From positions 434,001-498,000 of the forward strand of contig NZ_JAGSPB010000002.1 in assembly GCF_019204025.1 (NCBI RefSeq): a stretch of DNA of 64,000 nt. The letters run 5' to 3'. The notes beneath the pieces were generated by a model. That model had not been told where the DNA came from. It was given only the letters and a program-made list of their open reading frames with translations, and made no database searches. Position 1 is the first letter of the stretch. Every line of letters starts with the position of its first letter. This stretch comes from Erythrobacter ani. Lineage in GTDB: Bacteria > Pseudomonadota > Alphaproteobacteria > Sphingomonadales > Sphingomonadaceae. A program made the translations under genes and the position numbers. Below are positions 54,496-63,613 of this stretch, piece by piece.

Positions 54496-55072
54496 TGGCA
54501 GCACCCTCGCTGTAGCTTTGCTGGCTGCGGGATCATCGCAGCGGTTCGGAGAGCGTGACAAGCTGGCCGCCCGGTTTAGAGGGGAGATGCTTGGCGCACG
54601 GTCGGCGCGGCCCATTCCGCGGGAGCAATTCGGTCGCGCATGGGTCATTTGCAATGCGCTGGACCATCCATGCGCAGAGGAATGGCGGCAGCTGGATTTC
54701 GAGCTTTGTCGCAACACCAGCGCCAGTGACGGGATGGGGACGTCCGTTGCCTGCGCAGCGCGGCTTGCACAGGAAGTGCGAGCAGACGGACTGCTGATCG
54801 TGCTCGCCGACATGCCGCTTATCCCAAGCGAACATTTCGAAGCGTTGATCAAGGTCTTCCGTGACGCAGGTCGCAGCTGTATCGCGGCATCTTCGAATAG
54901 CACCGTTCGTTCGCCGCCAGCGATTTTCGGGGCCGATCATTTCGAAGCTCTCGTCGCATCTCCAGGTGATGGCGGCGCGCGCGGCATGTTGTCGCGCGGA
55001 GTGACGGTCGACTGCGATAGTGAATGGCTCGTCGATATCGATACGCCCGAAGATCTCTCGCGATACGGCTAA
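54488..55072 (+). CDS. mocA: MobA-like NTP transferase, MocA-like molybdenum cofactor cytidylyltransferase
   Basis: A 194-residue protein with the nucleotidyltransferase start 'VALLAAGSSQRFGERDKL' (LAAGxSxRxG), 'SDGMGTSVACAARLA' and 'LIVLADMPLIPSEHF'. It resembles MocA, which makes molybdopterin cytosine dinucleotide, the form used by IorB-type enzymes. Compared with MocA the pyrophosphorylase loop is a little short. Start is a TTG at 54488, inside the xdhC stop region (8-bp overlap); no ATG gives a full family N-terminus. It completes a five-gene operon. Confidence 0.82.
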   Translation: MADGSTLAVALLAAGSSQRFGERDKLAARFRGEMLGARSARPIPREQFGRAWVICNALDHPCAEEWRQLDFELCRNTSASDGMGTSVACAARLAQEVRADGLLIVLADMPLIPSEHFEALIKVFRDAGRSCIAASSNSTVRSPPAIFGADHFEALVASPGDGGARGMLSRGVTVDCDSEWLVDIDTPEDLSRYG

Positions 55073-55087
55073 ACCGGTGTTTGCCGC

Positions 55088-56554
55088 CTATTCGAGGCCC
55101 AATTCATCTAGGTCCATCGTGGCTGCAGAGTAACCCGCAGCGGCCAATCTCCCGGTAAGATCGGCGCGGATCGCGCGAATTTGCGCATCCGCCGCGCTCT
55201 CTTCGCGGAGGTTCACCAAGAAGAAATCGCCCGCACCAAGATCGAAGCGTTTACGTTCCGCGGCGACCATCGCGCTGGCCTGCTCCACTTCGTCATCGGC
55301 AAGCTCGGCGAGTTCGAGGGCGGCATTGAGGTTGGTCAGGATGTTATCGAGCTCGACTTCGATCCTGTCGGCCACACGGCGTTCGCGCAGCTCCATCTCA
55401 CGCAATTCGGCCTCGGCCCGCTGCAATCGGCCGCGCGCTTCGCGGCGTTGGAGTGGAACAGTGAACTTCACTCCGACGATGGCATCAGTTGAATCGAAGG
55501 TCGGGCCGCCGTCACCGATTTCGCCGAAATCCCGCGACAATTCGACATTCAGATCAAGCTTCGGTTGAAGGTCATTGCGGCGCAGCTCAACCTTGTTCGC
55601 AGCGCGCTGTATTGCGAGGCGAAAGTTCTGCAATTCGGGCCGGTTTTCCAGAACGTCGCTTCGACCTGCAGCGAGCAGGCTCTGCATGTCGGGAAGCAAG
55701 TCGAGCACTTCCGTGCTCGGCAATTGTTCGCGCGTCGGCGTAATCAGGCGCCCCGCACGGTCACGCAGATAATAGGCCAGGCTGTTCGCTGCAGTTGCGA
55801 AATTACGCTGCGCCTCGGCCAGCAGGGTTTTTCTGCGGATGACATTCTGTTCGTTTTCGGTGAGCGCAATCCGCGGTGTCGCGCCCGCCCTTACCTGACG
55901 CGAAAGCCCAACAGTGCGCGCCTGTGCGATTTCGAGCAACTCTTCATAGACGCGTATCTCGTTGCCGGCCGCGACCCAGCGCCAATACGCCTTTAGCGCT
56001 TCGTGCTGGACGTTCAATTGCACGAGCAGGACATCGAGCCGCGCCTGGCTTGCCGCGATACGCGTGTCTTCGACCGAAAATCGACGATTGTCGATGCGCC
56101 GATCACGCAACAGGGAGAACAGCGCGCCGACTTTGAATTCGCCAAGCTCGTTGGTGTTGTAGATGTTCTCGTAAATCGGGAACGTCCCATCCGACAGGCG
56201 GTAGGTGCCGTAGACCTCGGCTCCCAAAGGGCGCAGAGGCTGTGTCGCTCCCACTTCGGCATAACCGCCCGAAAACGTGCCGGTCAGACGGTCGTAGGTT
56301 TCCGCCTTGAGCATCAGGTCGAAAGCGCCATCTGCGGCGAGTTGATCGCTGCGGGCGGCCGCCTCTCTTTGAAAGCTTTCAAGGATACTCGGGAATGTCA
56401 GGGCCGAACTGCGCAGCACTTCTTCCGGCAGCAACGGTCCGGTTGTCAGCGCCTCTTCCAAAGGGTCGCCGACCGGTTCGATATTCTGAGCATATGCAGG
56501 CGCCGCCAGCGCAGTGAGCGCCGCCGCCATTCCGCATGCAGCGAGGTGACGCAT
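55088..56554 (-). CDS. TolC family outer-membrane channel protein
   Basis: A 488-residue protein with a signal peptide ending 'AAPAYAQN' (about residue 22) and two long coiled-coil repeats of the outer-membrane-efflux family. Examples are 'QARLDVLLVQLNVQHEALKAYWRWVAAGNEIRVYEELL' (here cited as 'LNVQHEALKAYWRW') and 'VELDNILTNLNAALELAEL'. It forms the trimeric exit duct for the HlyD-like adaptor 2 bp upstream. The operon order is ABC-HlyD-TolC. Confidence 0.9.
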   Translation of the reverse strand: MRHLAACGMAAALTALAAPAYAQNIEPVGDPLEEALTTGPLLPEEVLRSSALTFPSILESFQREAAARSDQLAADGAFDLMLKAETYDRLTGTFSGGYAEVGATQPLRPLGAEVYGTYRLSDGTFPIYENIYNTNELGEFKVGALFSLLRDRRIDNRRFSVEDTRIAASQARLDVLLVQLNVQHEALKAYWRWVAAGNEIRVYEELLEIAQARTVGLSRQVRAGATPRIALTENEQNVIRRKTLLAEAQRNFATAANSLAYYLRDRAGRLITPTREQLPSTEVLDLLPDMQSLLAAGRSDVLENRPELQNFRLAIQRAANKVELRRNDLQPKLDLNVELSRDFGEIGDGGPTFDSTDAIVGVKFTVPLQRREARGRLQRAEAELREMELRERRVADRIEVELDNILTNLNAALELAELADDEVEQASAMVAAERKRFDLGAGDFFLVNLREESAADAQIRAIRADLTGRLAAAGYSAATMDLDELGLE

Positions 56555-56556
56555 GG

Positions 56557-57600
56557 CTAGAGAGCCTGGCCCTGGCTGTCCGGCGCGACCGGTAATTCGG
56601 GTGGGAAGTTGTTGAGCTGCCTCCAGATTTCATAGCCCACCGGAACGGTCTCCAACAGCACCCAGGCGCGCACCGAGGCACCGAACCGGGCGTAGCGTTC
56701 CTCAGGCCACGGTTCCTCTCCCTCTGGATCCTCTGCGATCAGAACGCGAAAACGGCCATCGGCCTGCGCGGATTGATCGACGGTCGTGACGGTGCCTGCG
56801 AATGTCCCGATCGCGACCGATGGCCAGCCGCTGAATTGCACCGCAGGCCACCCTTCGAATTGGACGCGCGCGTCTTCGCCGGACTGGATTAGCCCGACAT
56901 CGCGGCCGTCGACGAATATCTCGATCACCCGCTCGGTGTTTTCCGGGACGAAGGAGGCAAGCACATCGCCTGCGCTGACCAATGTGGCAGCGTCGCCCGC
57001 GTTGACAGATTGGATGAAGCCATCGCGCGGAGCGACAACCAATTGCTCTGACTGGCGTGACAATGACGTGTCGGCGCGGGTGAGGTTTGCCTGAGCCTCC
57101 GCTACGCGACCGCGCATTTCTTCGACGCGGATCTGAGCCTGCTCGAAATCGCGCCGCGCGGTCAGACCTGCTGCAAACAGTTCCGCCATGCGGCGTTCAT
57201 CAATCTGCGCGGTCGCCAGCGCGTTTTGCGCTGATTGGAGCTGGATCTGTACCTGCTGACGTTCGGCCTGAAGGCGCTCGACAAGTCGCGGGTCGATGTC
57301 GGCAATCCGCGCGATCGGATCCCCTTTCTGCACTGCGCTCCCATCGCGGACATACCATTCTTCGATCCGGCCGGAAACGAGCGCGTTGATTTCCTGCTGG
57401 CGCTCGTTCGGGTTGAGAGTGGTGACCACGCCCTGACCTCCGGTCGTCTGAACCCACGGTACGAATATCAGAAACCCGACAAGAGCGACGATTGCTGTGA
57501 GCACGATGATGTACACCGTCCGCATGATCAGCGGCGTCCTGATCTGCTGCAGCGCCGTGAAGTGCGCGAGATCTTCTTTCGTTGGCGTGACAATGCTCAT
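56557..57600 (-). CDS. HlyD family membrane fusion protein
   Basis: A 347-residue periplasmic adaptor. One N-terminal membrane helix ('YIIVLTAIVALVGFLIFVPW'), a lipoyl-like hairpin half ('GRIEEWYVRDGSAVQKGDPIARI'), a long helical hairpin (about 115-190, with 'FAAGLTARRDFEQAQIR') and the second lipoyl half 'VVAPRDGFIQSVNAGDAATLVSAG'. The C-terminal beta-barrel follows. It joins the ABC protein to the TolC-like channel. Its ATG overlaps the ABC stop (ATGA). Confidence 0.9.
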   Translation of the reverse strand: MSIVTPTKEDLAHFTALQQIRTPLIMRTVYIIVLTAIVALVGFLIFVPWVQTTGGQGVVTTLNPNERQQEINALVSGRIEEWYVRDGSAVQKGDPIARIADIDPRLVERLQAERQQVQIQLQSAQNALATAQIDERRMAELFAAGLTARRDFEQAQIRVEEMRGRVAEAQANLTRADTSLSRQSEQLVVAPRDGFIQSVNAGDAATLVSAGDVLASFVPENTERVIEIFVDGRDVGLIQSGEDARVQFEGWPAVQFSGWPSVAIGTFAGTVTTVDQSAQADGRFRVLIAEDPEGEEPWPEERYARFGASVRAWVLLETVPVGYEIWRQLNNFPPELPVAPDSQGQAL

Positions 57601-59384
57601 GTTCCGGCGATCCCTCTGTTTTCGAGGTTGCTGGGCGGGGAAAGCGGGCGCGGGCCAGACGGCTTTCGCGGTGGTTTCTGATTAACGGCCATGCAGAAAT
57701 CATCGAAGTTTTCGAAATAGGTCTGCTGACTGGCTTCGAGATAGAGGAACTTGTCGAAACCAAGATCGATCCGCCTGTTCGAAAAGCAGATCACGGTCGA
57801 ATAGGCTTGCTCGCGAAGTTCCGTGACAGCGCGTGAGAGATTGTCCTCGTCGAGCAGGTCGAACAGCTGGCTCAGGACAAGGATGCGCGGTTGTTCGAGC
57901 AGGGCATTGGCCAATTTGAGTTGCTGCAGCTCAACAGGGGAAAGCGGCCACCCTGTCGATGCGATCGAAGTATCCAGCCCCTTTTCAAAATTCGATATCG
58001 TCTCCGTCAATCCAACGGTTTCGAGGGCTTTCACCATACGTTTCGGAGCGGTCAGGGGACAGGACAGGCCAAGATATTCCCTGATGGTCATGCCGACGAA
58101 AGTCGGCCGCTCGAGCACATGCACGTCCTTGCGCAAATTGTAGGCCTCGATCTCCTGCAGATCGATGCCGCCCATTGTTGCGAAGCCACCCTGCGGCAGT
58201 TCATGCATCCTCAACAGGTTCGTAAAGAGCCGCTGGATGCCCGGTTGGCTCGCCGCCGCCATCATGATCGAGCCGCTTGGAATTTCGAGATTGAATTCAG
58301 CCGTTTCATGCCGCGCCTTGCCGCGGACGTTCTTGAACCTGAGCGTGTGATCGTCACCGCTGACGGGACTGTCGCCAGCGGGCTCTTCCTGCTCGACATC
58401 GTAGAACAGGGTGAGCTCTTCGATTGCGGCGCATAGATCGTAGAAATAGGTCAGATACGTGCCCAACTGCGCAACGCCGAAAAACGCGACCGATAACACC
58501 AGTTCTGCCGCGACCAATTGGCCGAGCGTCAATTGCCCCTGGATGACGAGCCAGCCTCCGAGGCCGAGAAGCACCGCGCTCGCGCCGGCATAGAGCAGCA
58601 GGAATGCGATGGTCTGTGCAAAGTGCTGGCGAAAATGCCGTTTGCGCTGATCGATGTATCCGTGCGTGTAATGGTCCGTGCGGTCGAGCGCGTAATCGAT
58701 GCGCCTTTGCGATTTGAAGAAGCCATTCGATCCGCCAAGCGTCTCGAGCCAGGCCGCCGTTTCGTGCTTCGCGTGGGAAAGATCGATTCCGGTCCGCACT
58801 GCGCGGCTGCCCCAAACCAGCCAGATCACCCAGATCAGCGCGCTCATCACGAGCGTGAAGACCAGGAATAGCGGATGATAGAGCGAGACCAGGACGAACC
58901 CGACCGCTACCTGCAGAACGACAGTGAAACCGCCGATAAAGAGGATCGGAAGCGCTTTCTGCACGATGATGACGTCGAAATACCGGTTGAACAGGGCAAG
59001 CCGTTTATTGTCGTCGAAAAACGGGTTTTGTGCATAGACCGAGATCAGCGAAATCTCGGCAACCATACGGGCATAGAAGCGCCGTGCGAACAGCTCCATT
59101 AAATGAATGCGCAACGCATTGAGGAGCCCGAACAGGACAAGGAGCCCGAACAGCGTGACCGAGAGGATCACGAGCGGTGCTGCTAGCGCGGTATTGGCCA
59201 CGGTGTTGATGAGCATCTGCACCGAGATCGGCGTCGCGAGCGAGAGCAAGCTGATGCCTACCCCATAGACGAGAGCAAGCCAGTAAAAGCTCGCTTCGGG
59301 CTTCAAGATCTCGAAAAACCGGCGGAAAAACTTCACCAGTGATAGTCGGGAGCCGTAGCTAGCAGTGTCGGTCGCCGGGGCCAT
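57597..59384 (-). CDS. ABC exporter with degenerate ATPase domain
   Basis: A 595-residue fused permease/ATPase (type I secretion-like layout). Residues about 30-325 hold six membrane helices with an intact exporter membrane domain. The ATPase fold follows (about 345-565), but its motifs are lost. Walker A reads 'AAASQPGIQRLF' with no GKS/T. The signature reads 'LSPVELQQ'. Walker B reads 'ILVLSQLFDLLDE' with Ser and Gln where DE is required. The H-loop His is Asn in 'VICFSNR'. It cannot be expected to hydrolyse ATP. The ATG at 59384 is preferred over TTG 59390. It leads the operon with HlyD and TolC. Confidence 0.85.
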   Translation of the reverse strand: MAPATDTASYGSRLSLVKFFRRFFEILKPEASFYWLALVYGVGISLLSLATPISVQMLINTVANTALAAPLVILSVTLFGLLVLFGLLNALRIHLMELFARRFYARMVAEISLISVYAQNPFFDDNKRLALFNRYFDVIIVQKALPILFIGGFTVVLQVAVGFVLVSLYHPLFLVFTLVMSALIWVIWLVWGSRAVRTGIDLSHAKHETAAWLETLGGSNGFFKSQRRIDYALDRTDHYTHGYIDQRKRHFRQHFAQTIAFLLLYAGASAVLLGLGGWLVIQGQLTLGQLVAAELVLSVAFFGVAQLGTYLTYFYDLCAAIEELTLFYDVEQEEPAGDSPVSGDDHTLRFKNVRGKARHETAEFNLEIPSGSIMMAAASQPGIQRLFTNLLRMHELPQGGFATMGGIDLQEIEAYNLRKDVHVLERPTFVGMTIREYLGLSCPLTAPKRMVKALETVGLTETISNFEKGLDTSIASTGWPLSPVELQQLKLANALLEQPRILVLSQLFDLLDEDNLSRAVTELREQAYSTVICFSNRRIDLGFDKFLYLEASQQTYFENFDDFCMAVNQKPPRKPSGPRPLSPPSNLENRGIAGT

Positions 59385-59652
59385 CGCCAAAAAATTCCGT
59401 CCATTCAGCGTCGAAAAAAGAATTTCGTCTTTGTGCTCATACCGGTATCCCAGCCGGACGAGCTAGCGCTATAAAGCCTGCCTTAGCGCACTTCAAACGT
59501 TCCGTGTAAAAACAAGTTCCGCACATTCGACTTTCGGAAGGGCAAAAATTGCGAAGCAGGGACTTTTGCAAATCATGTGCCGAATTGAAGTTTCTGCAGT
59601 GCGAATAAAAATAACTTAATCGATGTCCTGAACCGTGAAGAGGATAGAGCAT

Positions 59653-60291
59653 ATGCGGGAATTAAACGAGCGGATGCAGGCTGCGCCGATCGTACCGCTC
59701 ATTGATGAGAGCGATGCGGATCGGGCGGTTGCAACGGCACAGGCGCTCCAAGAGGGCGGTCTGACCGTGATCGAGGTCGTTCTGCGTGGGGAAGGAGCGC
59801 TCGAAGGCATGCAGGCTATTGTCGATGCGGGCGGTGATCTGATTGTGGGCGCGGGCACCGTGCTGACGCTCGATCAGGCGCGCCAGGTTCATGCAGCCGG
59901 GGCGCAGTTCATTGTCTCGCCCGGTCTCGTCGACGATATCGCGAAGTACTGTCTCGATGAAGGCCTGCCCTTCTTTCCCGGCACAGTCACGGCCGGAGAA
60001 GTCCAGCGCGCGTACGCTCTCGGACTGCGCGAAGTGAAATTTTTCCCAGCGAGCCTTGCGGGCGGCGTTCCGATGCTCAGGGCGTTAGGTTCTGTCTTCC
60101 GGGAAATGCGCTTCATGCCGACGGGCGGTGTATCGCCCGCGAACCTGCCAGATTTCCTTGCACTCCCACATGTCCTGGCATGCGGTGGAAGCTGGCTCAC
60201 GCCCAATGATGCGGTTGCTGGCGGGAACTTCGGCGCAGTTACGGCACTGGCGCGGCAGGCCATTGATCTGGCTCGGTCAGTCCGCGACTGA
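59653..60291 (+). CDS. eda: KDPG aldolase family enzyme
   Basis: A 212-residue (alpha/beta)8 class I aldolase cleaving 2-keto-3-deoxy-6-phosphogluconate to pyruvate and glyceraldehyde 3-phosphate (Entner-Doudoroff). 'PIVPLIDESDADRAV', 'GLTVIEVVLRG' with the catalytic Glu, 'VGAGTVLTLDQAR', 'FIVSPGL' and 'LREVKFFPA' with the Schiff-base Lys, then 'RFMPTGGVS'. The ATG at 59653 has AGAGGA upstream; a GTG at 59635 is less likely. A KDPGal aldolase is a minor alternative. No edd lies nearby. The FAD gene follows 11 bp on. Confidence 0.93.
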   Translation: MRELNERMQAAPIVPLIDESDADRAVATAQALQEGGLTVIEVVLRGEGALEGMQAIVDAGGDLIVGAGTVLTLDQARQVHAAGAQFIVSPGLVDDIAKYCLDEGLPFFPGTVTAGEVQRAYALGLREVKFFPASLAGGVPMLRALGSVFREMRFMPTGGVSPANLPDFLALPHVLACGGSWLTPNDAVAGGNFGAVTALARQAIDLARSVRD

Positions 60292-60302
60292 GCCGCCCTG
60301 CA

Positions 60303-61424
60303 TTGTCTGCAAATAAGAAACACGTCCTGCTGATAGGAGGCGGTCACGCCCATGTCGCGGTGCTGGCCGACTGGATCAAGCATGGGCTGCCAGCAGATCG
60401 AGCCACGCTTCTGACGCCGCATCCGACCCTGCGATATTCCGGCATGGTGCCCGGCTGGATCAGCGGCCAGTACGACCGTGACGCAGGGCTTGTCGACATC
60501 GCATCGCTCGCGCGGCAGGCAGGGGTAGAGCTGGTCCTCGACTGGTGCGCTGTTATCGATCCCCATGAACGGATTGCGCGAACGCGGGGTGATCGCGCGA
60601 TCGCATTCGACATCGCTTCGATCGACACGGGCGGAACAGGGCGCGCTCAATCCGTCCTCGGCGACGACCCGCGCATGATTGACGTCAGGCCTATCGACCG
60701 GTTCGTAGAGCAATTCGCGGCATGGCAACTGAACCAAAGCGGTCCGGCGAAAATTGGCGTCATCGGCGGTGGTCCTGGCGGCGTCGAGCTGGCTTTTGCT
60801 CTCCGCAACAGGGAAGGGGCAAGCGGACGCTCCGAGGTCTGCCTGGTGACGGGCAGCGATGGACTTCTACCAGAAATGTCACGTGCCGTCCGAAGCAAGG
60901 TCTTGGCCGAACTGGAACGGCAGCAGATCTCTGTAATCACCGAGAATGCGGTGATCCGGAACGAAGCGCTCGTGGCAGGCGGGATATCGCTGGAGCCTGT
61001 CGGCTTAATCGTGGCGGCCTTGGGGAGCGCGGCGCCGGAGTGGCCCGGGCAAAGCGGGCTGGAATGCGATGCAGACGGTTTGATCGCCGTCGATGAGTTC
61101 CAGCGATCCGTTTCGCACCCTCATATGCTTGCTGTGGGTGATGTAGCTCGGCGCATGGATATCGAAGTCGCCCATTCGGGCGTTCACGCGGTTTATGCAG
61201 GGCCAGTGCTGGCGCAGACTTTGCGGGCAATCCTCGATAATCAGGAGCCGCGTAGCAGCTATCGGCCGCGCGGGCGAAACCTCTATCTGATGTCGACCGG
61301 CAACGGTTCTGCCATCGCGAGTTACGGGCACGTCGCAGCGCAGGGACGATGGATGGGGCGTCTGAAACACTGGATCGACACCCGCTGGATAGCAAAATAT
61401 GCGCGCCTTGGCGGAAACATGTAA
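60303..61424 (+). CDS. FAD-dependent NAD(P)-disulfide oxidoreductase (SelD-N-terminal-like)
   Basis: A 373-residue flavoprotein. It opens 'HVLLIGGGHAHVAVL' (FAD loop GGGHAH, typical of the SelD-fused family), with 'PHPTLRYSGMVPGWISG', a second dinucleotide loop 'IGVIGGGPGGVELAFAL' and the FAD-binding 'MLAVGDVARR'. No redox-active CxxxxC is seen, so it is NDH-2/SelD-associated rather than a disulfide reductase. Substrate is unknown. Start is a TTG at 60303, the only one with a sensible N-terminus. It sits between eda and the TVP38-reductase fusion on the same strand. Confidence 0.82.
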   Translation: MSANKKHVLLIGGGHAHVAVLADWIKHGLPADRATLLTPHPTLRYSGMVPGWISGQYDRDAGLVDIASLARQAGVELVLDWCAVIDPHERIARTRGDRAIAFDIASIDTGGTGRAQSVLGDDPRMIDVRPIDRFVEQFAAWQLNQSGPAKIGVIGGGPGGVELAFALRNREGASGRSEVCLVTGSDGLLPEMSRAVRSKVLAELERQQISVITENAVIRNEALVAGGISLEPVGLIVAALGSAAPEWPGQSGLECDADGLIAVDEFQRSVSHPHMLAVGDVARRMDIEVAHSGVHAVYAGPVLAQTLRAILDNQEPRSSYRPRGRNLYLMSTGNGSAIASYGHVAAQGRWMGRLKHWIDTRWIAKYARLGGNM

Positions 61425-61469
61425 CGCTTGGCGCAAACATGGCGAATCGCCCGCCATCAGGGGTATCGA

Positions 61470-63608
61470 ATGAAGAAAACCATCATCATCGCCGCAATCG
61501 CTGCGCTCATTGCGGCGTATTTCCTGTTCGATCTCGGCAGTTACCTGACGATAGAAGCGATCAAGCAGCGTGCGAGTGATGCTGACCAATTCTACCAGGA
61601 AAATCCGGCCCTCGTCCTCGCTGGCTTCTTCGCGATCTACGTCGGAGTTACGGCGGCCTCGCTCCCCGGCGCGGCCATCCTGACGCTCGCGGCGGGCGCT
61701 TTGTTTGGCCTCGTTGTCGGGACCATTCTCGTGTCCTTCGCCTCGACATTGGGCGCGACTCTAGCGTTTCTGTCATCGCGCTATGTCTTGCGGGACAGTG
61801 TCGAGAGCCGCTTTGGCGAAAGGTTGAAAGCCATCAATGACGGGTTGGAGCGTGACGGCGCGTTCTATTTGTTCACGATCCGCATGATCCCGCTGTTCCC
61901 GTTCTTCGTGGTGAACCTTGTCATGGGGCTGACCCGGATAAAGACCTGGACCTTTGCATGGGTCAGCCAGATCGGAATGTTGCTCGGCACGATTGTCTAC
62001 GTCAATGCAGGCACTCAACTGGCGCAGATCGACAGCCTTTCGGGGATCGCATCGCCCGGCGTGATCGGCTCGTTCGTGCTGCTCGGCATTGCGCCCTGGA
62101 TCGCCAAGGGCATCATCGGCATCATCAAGCGGCGTAAGGTGTATGCGGCCTTCACCAGGCCAAAGAGTTTCGACCGTAACCTCATCGTGATCGGGGCGGG
62201 GTCTGCGGGGCTCGTATCCGCTTATATTGCTGCGCAGGTAAAGGCGAAGGTTACGCTCGTCGAAGCAAACGAGATGGGCGGCGATTGCCTCAACACGGGC
62301 TGCGTCCCGTCCAAAGCGCTTATCAAGAGCGCGAAGGTTGCATCGACCATGCGGAATGCCGACAGATACGGATTGAGACCGGTCGAACCCGAAGTGCCGT
62401 TCCGCGAAACAATTGCCCGCGTGATCGACATCATCAAGACCATCGAGCCGCATGACAGTGTGGAGCGGTATACCGATCTCGGAGTCGATGTGGTGAAGGG
62501 ATACGCCACCATCATCGACCCCTGGACGGTCGAGATTGCGGGGAACGATGGTCAGTCGCAGCGTCTCACCGCACGCAGCATCATCATCGCCAGCGGCGCT
62601 GAGCCAGTGGTCCCACCGATCGACGGGATCGAGGAAAGCGGCTACCTGACCAGCGAAACCATGTGGGATGCATTCGCGCAAATGGATGCTCCACCTGCGC
62701 GCGTCGCTGTCCTCGGAGGCGGGCCGATCGGTTGCGAGATATCGCAGGCGCTGGCCCGGCTCGGATCGGATGTGTCTCAGGTCGAGATGGCTGACCGCGT
62801 CCTCGGCAGAGAGGATGCAGAGGTATCGGAACTGGCCAAATCCGTGCTCGAAGGCGCAGGCGTGTCAGTCCTTACCGGTCACAAGGCTGTCCGCATTGAA
62901 GGGAGCACGCTGATCGCCGAAGCGGACGGCAGCGAAAGCCCCATCCCGTTCGATACCCTGATCGTCGCCGTCGGGCGCAAGGCTCGGCTGAAGGGTTTCG
63001 GCCTGGAGGACATCGGAGTCGACACGGACAAGACTGTGAACACGGATGAGTTCCTGGCGACGAAATTCCCGAACATCTTCGCCGCCGGTGATGTGGCCGG
63101 GCCCTACCAGTTTACGCATACAGCCAGCCATCAGGCCTGGTTCGCCAGCGTCAATGCGCTGTTCGGCCAGTTCAAGAAATTCAAGGCCGATTACCGCGTC
63201 ATCCCGGCTGTGACCTTCCTCGATCCGGAATTCGCCCGCGTCGGACTGAATGAGACCGAGGCGAAGGAGCAGGGCACCGACTACGAAGTTACAACATACG
63301 GGCTCGACGATCTCGACCGGGCGATTACCGAGAGCGATACCAAGGGTTTCGTCAAGGTGCTGACGGTTCCAGGCAAGGATACGATCCTTGGTGCAACCAT
63401 CGTGGGAGCCCATGCCGGGGAATTGCTCGCCGAATACGTGCTCGCGATGAAGCACAAGCTCGGCTTGAACAAGATCCTTGGCACGATCCATTCCTACCCC
63501 ACCATGGCTGAGGCCAACAAGTTTGCTGCCGGCAACTGGAAGCGCGCGAACAAGCCCGAAAAGCTGCTGAAATGGGTCGAGAAATACCATTCCTGGCGGC
63601 GTGGATAG
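61470..63608 (+). CDS. TVP38/TMEM64 membrane domain fused to a dihydrolipoamide dehydrogenase-like reductase
   Basis: A 712-residue two-part protein. Residues 1-215 are a TVP38/DedA-like domain with about six helices and the motif region 'SLPGAAILTLAAGALFG' and 'RMIPLFPFFVVNLVMGLT'. Residues about 225-712 are a pyridine nucleotide-disulfide reductase: 'IVIGAGSAGLVSAYIAAQ', the redox motif 'GGDCLNTGCVPSK', 'AVLGGGPIGCEISQAL', 'NIFAAGDVAGPYQFTHTASHQ' and the C-terminal 'THSYPTM'-like 'HSYPTMAEANKFAAG'. It resembles mercuric reductase-like enzymes but has no HMA domain or vicinal C-terminal Cys. The ATG at 61470 with AGGGG upstream is preferred. Confidence 0.9.
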   Translation: MKKTIIIAAIAALIAAYFLFDLGSYLTIEAIKQRASDADQFYQENPALVLAGFFAIYVGVTAASLPGAAILTLAAGALFGLVVGTILVSFASTLGATLAFLSSRYVLRDSVESRFGERLKAINDGLERDGAFYLFTIRMIPLFPFFVVNLVMGLTRIKTWTFAWVSQIGMLLGTIVYVNAGTQLAQIDSLSGIASPGVIGSFVLLGIAPWIAKGIIGIIKRRKVYAAFTRPKSFDRNLIVIGAGSAGLVSAYIAAQVKAKVTLVEANEMGGDCLNTGCVPSKALIKSAKVASTMRNADRYGLRPVEPEVPFRETIARVIDIIKTIEPHDSVERYTDLGVDVVKGYATIIDPWTVEIAGNDGQSQRLTARSIIIASGAEPVVPPIDGIEESGYLTSETMWDAFAQMDAPPARVAVLGGGPIGCEISQALARLGSDVSQVEMADRVLGREDAEVSELAKSVLEGAGVSVLTGHKAVRIEGSTLIAEADGSESPIPFDTLIVAVGRKARLKGFGLEDIGVDTDKTVNTDEFLATKFPNIFAAGDVAGPYQFTHTASHQAWFASVNALFGQFKKFKADYRVIPAVTFLDPEFARVGLNETEAKEQGTDYEVTTYGLDDLDRAITESDTKGFVKVLTVPGKDTILGATIVGAHAGELLAEYVLAMKHKLGLNKILGTIHSYPTMAEANKFAAGNWKRANKPEKLLKWVEKYHSWRRG

Positions 63609-63613
63609 CAGCC

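Noticed and set aside
61470..63608. Mercuric reductase (merA) call for the fused reductase
   Set aside because: The CxxxxC reductase fold matches, but there is no HMA domain, no C-terminal vicinal Cys pair and no mer genes nearby.
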